A DNA stretch of 64,000 nucleotides, taken from Prorocentrum cordatum (Eukaryota; Sar; Dinophyceae; Prorocentrales; Prorocentraceae). The stretch covers positions 373,936-437,935 of the forward strand of contig CAUYUJ010020516.1 in NCBI GenBank assembly GCA_963575745.1, given 5' to 3'. How positions within the stretch are numbered: the first letter of the stretch is position 1; every line of letters begins with the position of its first letter. The notes beneath the pieces were generated by a model. The model was not told the origin of the DNA. It saw only the letters and a list, made by a program, of their open reading frames with translations, and ran no database searches. Shown here in pieces: positions 42,648 to 53,599 of this stretch. The translations under genes were made by a program, and so were the position numbers.

Positions 42648-43440
42648 GTATTCACATCCATACATGCATACATACATGCATGCACACATGCAGACATGCA
42701 TACGTATATACATGCATACATGTATACATGCACACATACATGCATACATGAATACATTTAGACATAAGCCATACGTACATACATACAACTGTACATACAT
42801 ATGCATACACATGCATACACACTTACACTTACATAATGCAACACGCACACATACATACGTACACACATGCACGCATGAACATGTACATGCATACATACAC
42901 ATAGACACACAAGCGCGCACACCGACATACAACCATAAATACATGCATTCATGCATACATATAGATACGTACAAACTTGCATGCATGTATGTATACATAC
43001 ATACACACGTACATACATACACACACCTCCACACATGCTTACATACATGCATACACACATACATACATGCATGCACACATACATACATACATACATGCAT
43101 ACCTACACACATGCATACATACATACATGCATGCATGCATGCATACATACATACATGAATGCATACATACATATATGCATAGACACATACATAATGCAAT
43201 CGTACATACTTACAAACACACATACATAGTAACAAACGAACAAACATGCATACGTACATACATACATACGTACATACATACATACACACATGCATACATA
43301 CGTTCACACGTCCATCAACCCATACATACACACATATGCATACGTGTGTAATATATATTTATATATATGCGTATACACATGTATGTGGGTATGTAGTATG
43401 TATGAACACATATATAACTATATAAAATGTATGTGTACAG
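42550..43440. repeat. CATA/CATG tetranucleotide array
   Basis: About 0.85 kb of ATACATGCATACATACATG-type sequence with a TA run at 42570-42640. Apparent frames up to about 500 codons (His/Thr/Tyr/Ile or Met/Tyr/Cys/Val) are artefacts. Confidence 0.9.
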
Positions 43441-43679
43441 ATGTATGTGTGAATGTGCCTCTGGGCGGGTGGTGGACCTATAATCAGGCCAAGACGCTGC
43501 GCCACTGCTTGACACATGCTGGCGGACGAGGCTCGCCGCCGGAAGCCACGGACCCCACCCCCCCTGGGCGGGCTCCACCGGGCACGGGCTGCCCGGCGCA
43601 GACGCGCTGCGGGAGCTCGCCAGGGAGGCGCAGCTCCTCGGGGGGGAGCGCGTGCTGCCCATCGTGCTGCTCCAGTTCC

Positions 43680-44800
43680 TCCTGCTGCATGACCTCCTTC
43701 CCTCCTCGACCTCCTCCCTTCCCTCCTCATCCTCATCGTCCTTCTCTCGCCACACTCGTCCTCCTTCTCCTCCCTGCCCCTCCTCCCTGTCGTCCTTTTC
43801 CTCCCTCCTGATGCCCCTCTTCCTCCTCCTATTTCTCATGTTCGTCCCTATCCTTCGTTTCCTCCTCATCCTTCTCCTCCTTCTCTGCCTCCTTTCTGTC
43901 TCCTTCTTCTCGTCCTCCTCCTCGTCGTCCTCCTCCTCCTTCTCATGCTTGTCCTCCATCTGAGACGCGGATGTATACCCAGACCCCCTTTCGTCGTGAA
44001 CAAAATATCACAACAGAAAGACATTGCGCCTCCATCAGCCTCCATGGGAGGCTCACGGGTCCAGGGGCCGTCGAAAAACGACTCGGGACGAAAATCAGGC
44101 CCTGGTCAAAGAGGTCCAGACCTCCAGGGAACCACTGGGACCACGTTGTCAGAACGCTCATCGGAGGGAATGTGTATACACTTTGAGACGCGATCTCGCA
44201 GAATCCCAGGAGGTGGTGGACACGCGCATCTAACATGATATCTTTCACCGGCTGTGCTGCGCAGAATCTAAACTTCCCCCCAGAATCGGAAACCCTCCCC
44301 CACTCGAACGTTTCCCCTCATGCCCTGTGAACGGTACCACGCCCCCCCGTGGCGACAATGTCGCCGTCCACATCCTCAGAAAGACGGGTGAGGTGGGGGG
44401 TTCTAGCCCACCTTTGCGCGCCAGCAGACGACAACGACTGGACCACGACTGCAAAAACGACTACGGCAGCGGCGACGACGTCGACGCTGATGCTGATGAC
44501 GACAGACGACATTGCGATGACAACGATAGTGGAACGTTAACACCGTCGGGCGGGCAGGGCGCGGCATAAAGAGGAAAATCGGTCGGGGGACGATAGCTGT
44601 AATCTTCGGAACAGGAAGATGGGGCAAGGTTGGTGGATAAGACACACGAGAAAATCAAAGAAAATGACCACGGTGGCGACTAAGACGGTGGGTGGGACAT
44701 TAAAGCAAGTGGGCCGGACATTAGCTGGACACCTCCCGAGCTAATACCAAAAAGCTGGAGGACAAAAACTGGGACAACTATCGATCGTAGATGGGGAAAG
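43680..44800. other. CTC/CCT run, then no gene recognised
   Basis: Pyrimidine run 43680-43950. 43965-44800 is unique-looking; both strands are open at 43945-44245 without a recognisable family. Confidence 0.4.
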
Positions 44801-44809
44801 GTTCGTCGC

Positions 44810-45005
44810 CGTCTTCAGTGTCGTCATCGTCCTTGTCGTCCGCGTCGACGTTGTCGTCGTGCCCGTCGCCGTGTTCTTCGTGTTCGTTCTGTCTTCCGTC
44901 GTCGTCGTCTTCCGTCTGTAGTCGTCGTTGTCGTCGTCTTCGTCGTCGTCGTCGTCGTGCTCGTCGTCGTCGTCGTCGTCGTCGGCGTGCTCGTCGTCTT
45001 CGCCG
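44810..45005. repeat. CGT trinucleotide run
   Basis: CGTCGTCGTCGTC with changes. Confidence 0.8.
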
Positions 45006-45135
45006 CTCGTCGGCGCGCAGAAAAAGGGGGGGAGGGGGAGAGGTGCCCCATGAACCTCCCCGACTGTCGAAGGTGGGTGGGGGCACCTCCCTTCGACACG
45101 CTTTTGGGGACGCGCCCAAAGACCCACAGAAAAAT

Positions 45136-45335
45136 ACAGTGCGGGCGCGGCCGCAAGAAACCATCGCAAGAAACAAAACCCTGAGAACCCGTGCGCGAGG
45201 TGCACCTGGGAGGAAACCCGGAGCACCCTGCACGCAGCAACTCCTTCAACGGCTGCGGGAAGTCACCGCGCAGCGCGAGGAGCGAAGAAACCTGGAATAC
45301 CCTGACGACAAGCATATGGCTTCTTGATGCGCGCC
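45136..45335. mobile_element. Family C copy 4, diverged
   Basis: ACAGTGCGGGCGCGGCCGCA then AGAAACC, AAACCCTGAGAACCC and AGCACCCTG in the same order as the other copies, with an internal partial duplication (GAAACCTGGAATACCCTGAC). Confidence 0.5.
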
Positions 45336-45429
45336 CCCTCTGTAGACACGAATCCCCGGAGTCCCCATGTTGCCCAAGATTCCCCACACCAGTGCTTGCC
45401 CACAACGGGCATTTCTTAGCTCAACCATC

Positions 45430-45620
45430 TCCGGGTGGGTGGCGGTATCTGCGGGCGGTTCCGCCCGTCGCCACAGTCACCGTCGCCGTCGCCGCCGGGC
45501 GAGTGGCGGCTTTTGCGGCCGGTGCCGCCCGTCGCCGCCGTCGCCGCCGTTGCCGTCGCCGCCGCTCGGGGCGAGTGGCGGCTTTGCGGGCGGTGCCGCC
45601 CGTCGCCGCCGCCGCTGCCT
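45430..45620. repeat. About 65-bp GC-rich tandem repeat, three units
   Basis: GAGTGGCGGCTTTTGCGG then CCGGTGCCGCCCGTCGCCGC repeated; hairpin-prone GGCGG/CCGCC. Confidence 0.6.
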
Positions 45621-45779
45621 CATAGATATTGTTTTCTCCAAAAGAATAGATTCCCCCCCCCTGGATTACCCGTTCCGGACTCCGTTTTAAAATTTATTTA
45701 CAAGAACGATTCCGCCCCATCGCCAATCCTAAACATGAGTTCGCAACATCCCCGGGGGGCGGTATCCGCCCTCCGCACC

Positions 45780-46500
45780 AATCCCAGGGACAAAAATATC
45801 GCGGGCCATCGTTTATCAAAAATCACAAGTTTTCATGGCTGCTTTGCAGAAGCATGGGACGAAGAACGCACGCGCGCGTCGTCGCGCGCGCATGCGGAAT
45901 TACTTTTAAAACCTGCGGTTTCGTAGAGATTGCAAAATCGGCTGCCCAAAACATATAAAACTAAACAAATTTCGCAACACTGTGTTTTTCAAACAACACC
46001 GGGTTGTGCGACTTGTTGTGATCTTATCCATCGCATCAAGAGTTTGCTTTGAACGCGTTCGAAAAAAAAACTACAAAACGGGCTTCGCGCGCAAGTATCC
46101 TCCGAACGCCCTTGCACGCGTGCCGTCGCACAAATCCCTGGCACTGGAAAAAAACGAACGGCACGCGCCAGCGTCATCGCGCGCGCATGTCGAAATCCAG
46201 CAAAAAGACCTTCGTTGTCGTAACGATGTCCAAACCGAGTGTCCAAGAAACATGCAAAAAAACACATGGTTCCGCAACGCCCAGTGTTCAGAAAAAACGT
46301 GCGTTAGCGCTCCTGCGTATTCTCGAGGAAACCATAGGTTGTTTTAACCTGTTCATGGGATTCTGCCCAACGGGACTCTCGCGCCGCCTGCCGACAACAT
46401 TCGCACGCCCTTGCGCGCGTGCTCGGTGGGCGCGCAAAAGAATACCATGCGAACCACACTCGCGCGCCGGCCGCGCGCGCAGGTCGAACTTTTTCCAAAA
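45780..46500. repeat. Degenerate tandem repeat of about 290 bp
   Basis: GTCGTCGCGCGCGCATGCGG (45890) recurs as GTCATCGCGCGCGCATGTCG (46175); the following AAAAT/AAAC-rich parts also correspond. Confidence 0.4.
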
Positions 46501-46952
46501 CCTTCATCACCGACGCGAGGACACCGTCATCGTCGCTGGCGTAATTCGCATCGGCGCCAGCACTGGCCGCGCCTTCGTCGCTGTCAACATCGTCACCAGC
46601 ATCGCAACGATCCTCATCGTGCCTACCGTCGTCGACGTTGCCATGATACCGCGCCAGCCCAAGTCCCCGACTCGCAATGAAGTGCCCGCTGGGATGTGCC
46701 AGCGGTCCGCGCCACCGCGTCTTCGTCGGTCGCGCCAGAGTAGCTGGCCGCTGCGCGCGCGTGCGTGCGCGTGCCAGAGATGCGCGCGTAGTCGCGCCGC
46801 TGGCCGCTGCGCGCGCGGCAGCAGAGATGCACCAGCCAGCGCCAAGCACTCATCGCAACCGCCGCCGCATGGGTTTTGCAAACCAAGTTGCGGGCGGGTG
46901 GGTGGGATGTTTGCGCGAGCAGTGAAGTGGACAACTTCAAGTTGAGCATTGG

Positions 46953-47190
46953 TGGATTGCACCACGTAAATTGCACCACGTAGATTGCACCGCATAGACT
47001 GCATTACATAGTTTGCATCGCGTCAATTGCACTGTATACATTGCGTCACATAGAATGCACTGCATATCTTGCATTATATACATAGGTTGCACCGCATACA
47101 TTGCCTCACGTATATTGCACCGCATACATTGTATTACATAGGTTGCATCTCGTACATTGCACCACAAAGTTTGCACCACATAGACTGCAA
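46953..47190. repeat. 14-bp tandem repeat
   Basis: About 16 units of ATTGCACC(A/G)CATAG, one 18-bp unit. Confidence 0.75.
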
Positions 47191-47715
47191 GGACCTGCTG
47201 TTCGCGGCCCACGCTGTTTCTAGAGTTTCGTAGTCCTTTCAGCTTCCCATGTGTTCCCGAATTCATGTTTGTCTGAGTGTGTTTCTCCTCCTGGTTTGAG
47301 GGGGGCCAGTTAAGGAGTGCTGGGGACTTTGGGGGGGCAGCACTGGTTACGAACCCCGCCCCCCTGCACGCGCCCACAGAAGACGCTGTTCTGGACATCG
47401 GAGAACCCCCTTGGGGTCCAAAGCCCGAATATATCAATATCAATGTCACTGTCTCCTGCCACCGCAGGTCCAGGAACATCGGTCGGTCCCCAACGTGGTG
47501 GACCTGCAGACACCGAGGCCTCGGATCTTCGTCCTCCGTAGGCTCGGGCGACTTCTGGCGATTCGAACGCTTACGCGGAAGATGTCCCCGATTTCCAGTG
47601 ACCCTCTCGGGCGGGTGGCGCAGCATTGAATAGTTGTCACGTCCTGTCAACCTCCTGCCTTTCGAACGGGGAAGGTTGAGGGTGGTCGAGGAGAGCTCGT
47701 TTGGCCCTCCATTTA

Positions 47716-47865
47716 GGGGGCCACATGCGAACCCTACCCCTACCACCACGATTTCTGAGGGGGAGGGTGGGGTTCACTTCGTTCGGGAGCTCCCGAGCAA
47801 AGTGAACCCCACCCTCCCCCTCAGAAATCGTGGGGGGTAGGGGTAGGGTTCGCATGTGGCCCCCT
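47716..47865. mobile_element. Near-perfect 150-bp palindrome with ATTT duplication
   Basis: AGGGGGCCACATGCGAACCC to GGTGGGGTTCACTTCG is followed by its inverse with only a few mismatches, arms about 73 bp. Flanked by ATTT (47712-47715 and 47866-47869). Related, shortened copies lie at 41796-41995. Confidence 0.8.
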
Positions 47866-48004
47866 ATTTACAGTTTCCAACTCCGACGCGACGTTGTCCA
47901 AGGCACGTCTATTGCGCTGAGTTCTCGATGGGCGGGCGTTTGTAGAAAAGGGGGCGCGGGCCCTCCTCTCTCGGCCCCACGCCAATAGCCGCCACTCGCG
48001 TGCT

Positions 48005-48098
48005 TGCGCGAAGGAGGCGTGGAGGAGGAGGAGGAGGAGGAGGAGGAGGAGGAGGAGGAGAAGGAGGAGAAGGAGGAGGAAAAGGAGGAGGAGGAGGA

Positions 48099-48129
<31 letters not shown>

Positions 48130-48180
48130 GAGGAGGAGGAGGAGGAGGAGGAGGAGGAGGAGGAGGAGGAGGAGGAGGGA
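48005..48180. repeat. GGA microsatellite
   Basis: About 55 GGA units with GAA and GGG changes. Confidence 0.85.
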
Positions 48181-48588
48181 CTGCGCGACAGAACTTGACG
48201 ACGATCATGCTGCCTCCATTCCTGGACCCTTCCAGCTGATGGAACACGGGCAGGGGAGACATGGCCTGGTGTCCAGCAGCTTGAAACGCTTGGGGGAGGG
48301 CGTTCAAAACCGCATCCCTAGCACAAGCCACGACCTCGTCGGGCACAGGGCCCACACTGATCCACGGGTAGGAGGCCCGTGAAAGCACGCGCCTGCTCCG
48401 CCTACGCGCCGAGCTCCCGGCGCCTTGCGAATGAATCACATCCCAAGCCACGTCTGCATCCGCGGCATCATAGAGCGCGGCGTTGGGATTGGCAGAGGGT
48501 CCTGGGAGATAACTTTCGTGGTGACCTCTTTTCATCATCGAACAAATGCCTAGAGCGCGCTTTTCACCTAACAGCGAAGACTGATAGG
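48180..48588 (-). CDS. Unassigned coding-like frame running into polyproline repeat
   Basis: The frame opens after a TAA near 48588 and reads MMKRGHHESYLPGPSANPN, then YPWISVGPVPDEVVACARDA and HQAMSPLPVFHQLEGSRNGG, without low complexity. It then enters the GGA run at 48005-48180, read as proline. A possible acceptor (TATCAG|TCTTCG) lies just inside the frame start. No family is recognised. Confidence 0.25.
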
Positions 48589-48716
48589 TTTATAGTGGTC
48601 TCCGAAGAGAGCAGCATGACTCCCCAAGGGGGTCTGGGCAGATGCCGGACGGGTGCCGCAGGGAATCCGGGGACTGCCGCGGGAATCCGGGGACTCCTTT
48701 TTTAGCCAACAGTACA

Positions 48717-49058
48717 CACTTCGTGGTCTTCGAATTCCCAGAACTCCATTCCTGGGCATGATTTTGAATGCCCGGAGCCAACTGTAGGCCACTTCGTGGT
48801 CTTTGAGTTCCCAGAACTCCACTCCTGGGCATGATTTTGAATACCCGGAGCCAACTGTACGCCACTTCGTGATCTTCGAGTTCCCAGAGCTCCATTCCTG
48901 GGCATGATTTTGAATGCCCGGAGCCAACTGTAGGACACTTCGTGGTCTTCGAGTTCCCAGAACTCCATTCCTGGGTATGATTTTGAATGCCCGGAGCCAA
49001 CTGTAGGCCACTTCGTCTTCTTCGAGTTCCCAAAACTCCGTTCCCGGGCCACATGTTG
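48717..49058. repeat. 73-bp tandem repeat, about 4.7 units
   Basis: CACTTCGTGGTCTTCGAATT starts at 48717, 48790, 48863, 48936 and 49009, exactly 73 bp apart with few changes. Confidence 0.9.
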
Positions 49059-49062
49059 AATG

Positions 49063-50336
49063 CTGATGCAGGCTGAGGCTGAGGCTGATGCAGGCTGAGG
49101 CTGAGGCAGGCTGAGGCTGAGGCCGAGGTTGAAGGCAGACTGAGGCTGAGGCTGAAGCAGGCTGAGGCTGGGGCTGAGGCAGGGTGAGGCTGAGGCTGAG
49201 GCAGGCTTAGGCTAAGGCAGGCTGAGGCTGAGGCTGAGGCTGAGGCAGGCTGAGGCTGAGGCAGGCTGAGGCTAAGGCCGAGGCTGAAGGCAGACTGAGG
49301 CTGAGGCTGAAGCAGGCTGAGGCTGAGGCTGCAGGCTGAGGCTGAGGCAGAGGCAGGCTGATGCTGAGGCGAGCTGAGGCTGAGGCTGAAGCTGATGCAG
49401 GCTGAGGCTGAGGCAGGCTGAGGCTAAGGCCGAGGCTGACGGCAGACTGAGGCTGAGGCTGATACAGGCTGAGGCTCAGGCTGAGGCTGAGGCTGAGGCT
49501 GAGGCAGGCTCAGGCTGAGGCTGAAGCAGGCTGAGGCTGAGGCTGAAGCAGGCTGAGGCTGAGGCTGAGGCAGGCTGATGCTGAGGCTAAGGCAGGCTGA
49601 GGCTGAGGCAGGCTGAGGCTGAGGCAGGCTGAGGCTGATGCTGAGGCAGGCTGAGGCTGAGGCTGAGGCTATGGCTGAAGCTGAGGCTGAGGCAGGCTGA
49701 GGCTGAGGCTGAGGCCGAGGCTGATGGCAGACTGAGGCTGAGGCTGAAGCAGGCTGAGGCTGAGGCTGAGGCAGGCTGAGGCTGAGGCTGAGGCAGGCTG
49801 AGGCTGAAGCTGAGCCAGGCTGAAGCTGAGGCAGGCTGAGGCTGAGGCTGAGGCTGAGGCTGAGGCAGGCTAAGGCTGAGGCCGAGGCTGAAGGCAGACT
49901 GAGGCTGAGGCTGAAGCAGGCTGAGGCTGAGGCTGAGGCAGGCTGAGGCTGATGCTGAGGCAGGCTGAGGCTGAGGCTGAGGCTGAGGCTGAGGCTGAGG
50001 CTGAGGCAGGCTGAGGCAGGCTGAGGCTGGCTGATGCTGAGGCAGGCTGAGGCTGAGGCTGAAGCTGATGCAGGCTGAGGCTGAGGCAGGCTGAGGCTGA
50101 GGCAGGAGGAGGCTGAGGCCGAGGCTGAAAGCAGACTGAGGCTGAGGCTGAAGTAGGCTGAGGCTGAGGCTGAGGCAGGCTGAGGCTGAGGCTGGGGCTG
50201 AGGCTGAGGCAGGCTGAGGCTGAGGCTGAGGCTGATGCAGGCTGAGGCTGAGGCAGGCTGAGGCTGAGGCCGAGGCTGAAGGCAGACTGAGGCTGAGGCT
50301 GAGGCAGGCTGATGCTGAGGCAGGCTGAGGCTGAGG
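49063..50336. repeat. GAGGCT hexamer minisatellite
   Basis: About 1.27 kb of GAGGCTGAGGCTGAGGCAGG-type sequence with a higher-order unit containing GAAGGCAGACTGAGG at 49130, 49285, 49890 and 50275. Confidence 0.95.
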
Positions 50337-50589
50337 CTGTGACTGCGACTGCCGTTGCCACTGCGACTGTCATCGCGAATGCGACTGCGACTGCGAGAAC
50401 AGCAGAATTCTACAACTGAATTATGATCTGAACCTCAAGGAGAATGCTTCCAAATGTGCTTCTACACATCGCCGTTAAGTTGCTTTGCCGGGATAATTTA
50501 TTTTCAGCGACAACGGGCGTTATGGGGGGTGGGTGGGGCGGGGGGGAATATAACGTAATGCCTCCCCCCCCGCCGTGTGGCTCCGTCAC

Positions 50590-51835
50590 CACATGAGCCT
50601 TTGTTTTGATACCAAACAATCCAGGATAGCGGCCGTCATCGGCCCAGCCCCCCCCCCAGATAACGTCACGTTCCACGCCAGCGGCGTCCATGAGTGCCTA
50701 GGGATGACCGAAGCCAACTAGGAGCAGCATGCAGGTGGTAATCTGCCCCACAGCGCCTGTGTACACAACAATCCTCGTGTGAACAACAGAACAACAGCGC
50801 GCGTGTACACCAAAACGCCGGCGTACAGCGCAACACCCGTGTGCAACGCCGCGTTTGAGTACATTACAATGCTTGCGTGCACCACAGCGCCCGGTGTACA
50901 CCACAGCGAATGCGTAAACCGCAGCAGCCATGTGCAACACAGCGCCTGTGTACACCACAATGCGTGCGTGCACCGCAAAGCCTGTGCACACCACGGCGCC
51001 TGCCTACACCATAGCATCCGCGTGCAACGCAGCGCTGGTGCACACCACAGCGTCTGCGTGCACACGACAGATAGAAGGAGCATTTCCAGGAGGACCGACT
51101 GTGGACAGCTAAACACCACGCCAGGTACATGCTGACAATAGCATGCGACGATATTCCCTCCTCCTCATCATCATCCTCCTCCTTTTCCTCCTCCTCATCC
51201 ACATCCTCCTCTTCCTCTTCCTCCTCCTCCTCTTCCTGCCCCTCTTCCTTCACCTTCCAATTCTGCTGGAGCGTCCTGGACGCAAATAAGAGGAGTTAGA
51301 ATGATGCGGGAGGACTCGGGAAGACTCGTTGGTTCCAACGGCGCTCAACTTTGTCATAAGGATTCCTTTGAAACGGTAATATTGCAACAATCGCGCTCTG
51401 ATGCACACGATCGCTGTGGTACGCAAAGACGCCGTGGTGTACGCAGGCGCTGTACTGCACGCAGGCATTGTGGTGTACTCTGGTGCTGTGTTGCACACGG
51501 CTGATGTGGTGTACGCAGGCGCTGTGGTGTACACAGACGCTGTGGTGCCCGCAGCCACTGTTGCACACGCTACCGCCGTGTTGCACGCGGCCGCTGTGGT
51601 GTACATGGGCGGTGTGGTGTACACAGGCGCTGTGGTGCACGCTGGCACTGTGGTGCGTGTGTATGCACAGGCGTCGTGGTGCAGATCGCCACCGACATGC
51701 TGCTGCGACCCGTCCACAGTCATCCCTAAGTATTCCCGAGCGCCGCCGACGCGAAACGTGACGTCATCGACCCCCTTACCCAGATGACCGCCGTCATCGG
51801 CACAGAATACAAATTACTCCGACGGTACGACACCA
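50590..51835. repeat. Large inverted duplication, each arm with an 18-bp tandem array
   Basis: Arms about 50590-51090 and 51400-51835. Arrays of GTGTACACCACAGCGCCT (18 bp) run 50745-51070 and, inverted, 51400-51665. Outside the arrays AACGTCACGTT and ATGACCG/ATGACTG blocks also match in inverse. Read outward-in, the right arm contains FCADDGGHLG then TFRVGGAREYLGMTV, loosely like a reverse-transcriptase ADD...YLGM segment; the left arm has TFHASGVHECLGMT. Confidence 0.65.
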
Positions 51836-52224
51836 CACGAGAATCGATTTAGATTGCCGTTCGTTATTTCCTCTTCGCCCTGCCCGACGCCCCCCGTCTC
51901 GCCCTCTGTTGCGCCTCTCTCATCCTCTTTGTCATCATCGTTTTCCGTTTCCTCCGCGAGCCGCCGGGGCGCGAGAGCAAGCCGTTGGGAAACCCCCTCA
52001 GGCACCGATTTAGTCGCGGCCGCGATCAAGTGGGGGGCACCACGAAAGCTAGCTCTGCCGCGAGCTGCTCCGCCTCAGCACCGGAATTCACCTTCCTCTT
52101 GTCGAACTCCTCGAGCGACTTGTGACTAGAGTGGGGCTCCTGCTTGAGTTGTCCTTGCAAATCATGAACAGACGCGTGAAGAACTCCTCGTGATGTGCCC
52201 TTCAAGGGTGATCAAATGCAACGC

Positions 52225-53080
52225 CTGGTAAAAAACTGCCGATGCCACGCTCGGATTACCAACATGAAGCGCGGGCCCAATGGGGGGGGCTCCCGCCAGA
52301 GACTTCCTCGCTATCCACTCACAGGCACGCCCCCGCGTGAGACGTCCTCCAAATTCAATCTAGGAAAGCAGAGTAATGACAACAGTTACACTGTCCGATG
52401 ACCCGCCCGGATTACCAACATGACATGCGGACCCCATCAAAAGGGGGGGGCCTTCGCCCGAGGCTTACCCGCAATTCACTCATAGACGAAGTTCCCAAAG
52501 GCTCCCGCCTGAGACTTCCTTCCTGCCTGAGACTTCCTCCAGGTTCAGGCCTGACGCGCCCAAAAATGACGACGGTCACAAGATTCCGATGACCCGCTCG
52601 ATAAAAACAAAAAAACATTAGGCGCGGGATCCATCGGCAGAAGGGTCCCGCCGGACATTTCCGCGCAACCCAGTCACAGACGAGGCTCCCGCCTGAGACG
52701 CCCTCATGATCCAGCTTTGAAGAAGTAATGACGACAGTAAAAAGACTATTGTGCCCTACGCTGTATTTTTTTGTGATTAAAACATATATGATACTTTTTG
52801 GAGAAAAAAACCTGAGCTGCGGGACCCATAAGGAAGGGTTCCCTCCTGAGGTTTCCCCGCAATTCACTCACACACGAGGCTCCCGCAAGAAATTCCCTCC
52901 TTGCTCAAGATTGACGATGCCAAAACTGACGACAGTCCAGATTCCGACGACCCGCCCCGGATCAAAGACATGAGCTGCGGGACCCATAGGAAGAGACGGG
53001 TTCCCGCCCGAGACTTCCTCGCACTCCACTCGCAGACGAGGCTCGCCAGAAACTTCTCCAATGCTCAACCTTGACTGATA
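52225..53080. repeat. Tandem repeat of about 165-190 bp, five diverged units
   Basis: CGATGACCCGCCCGGATTAC-like starts near 52230, 52397, 52589, 52775 and 52946. Each carries GCGGGACCC, GGTTCCCGCC..AGACTTCC and CACTCACAGACGAGGC blocks. Confidence 0.65.
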
Positions 53081-53329
53081 CCCCTCCATGTACTCTGAGG
53101 GCGTGGGTGTTGAGAGAATGCGTGAAGGAGTGCATTCGTGAATGGGTGAATGATAATGGTGATGATGATGCTGATGGTGATGGTGGTACTGATGAAGCGT
53201 GTATGACTGTGTGCGAGTGAGTGGGTGGGGAAGACAAGAGGTGAGGTGTGAGGTTCTTGCACGGGGGAGTGCACAGAAAGCGAAAACCACACTTTGGATG
53301 CGAAAGAAAACCATGTCCAGCCGCGTCCG

Positions 53330-53560
53330 CGCGCACGACGACGACGAGCGACGAGCGACGAGCGACGACGACGGCGGCGACGACGACCATGACCACGACA
53401 GCAACGACGACGACGAAGACGACGACGACGACCACGACGACGACGACGACGACCACGACGACGACGACGACCACGACCACGACGACGACGACGCCGACGC
53501 CGACGCCGACGCCGACACCGACGCCGACGATGATGACGACGACGACGGCTGCGGACCAGA
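53330..53560. repeat. GAC trinucleotide run
   Basis: ACGACGACG with CCACGACGA and GCCGACGCC variants. Confidence 0.85.
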
Positions 53561-53599
53561 ACCCCCGTGCGGCTTCCTATGTGGACGCCTATGCGGACC

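Noticed and set aside
41659-43331. Frames of 375 and 499 codons rich in His/Tyr/Thr or Met/Cys/Tyr
   Set aside because: They arise from the CATA/CATG array, whose period mix keeps frames open on both strands.
43943-44248. Coding-like frames on both strands
   Set aside because: Mutually overlapping, no family resemblance, no splice evidence.
48717-49058. CRISPR-like regular repeats
   Set aside because: Units are contiguous with no unique spacers and the DNA is eukaryotic in character.
49870-50373. PQPQPASASASA-type open frame
   Set aside because: Translation of the GAGGCT hexamer array.
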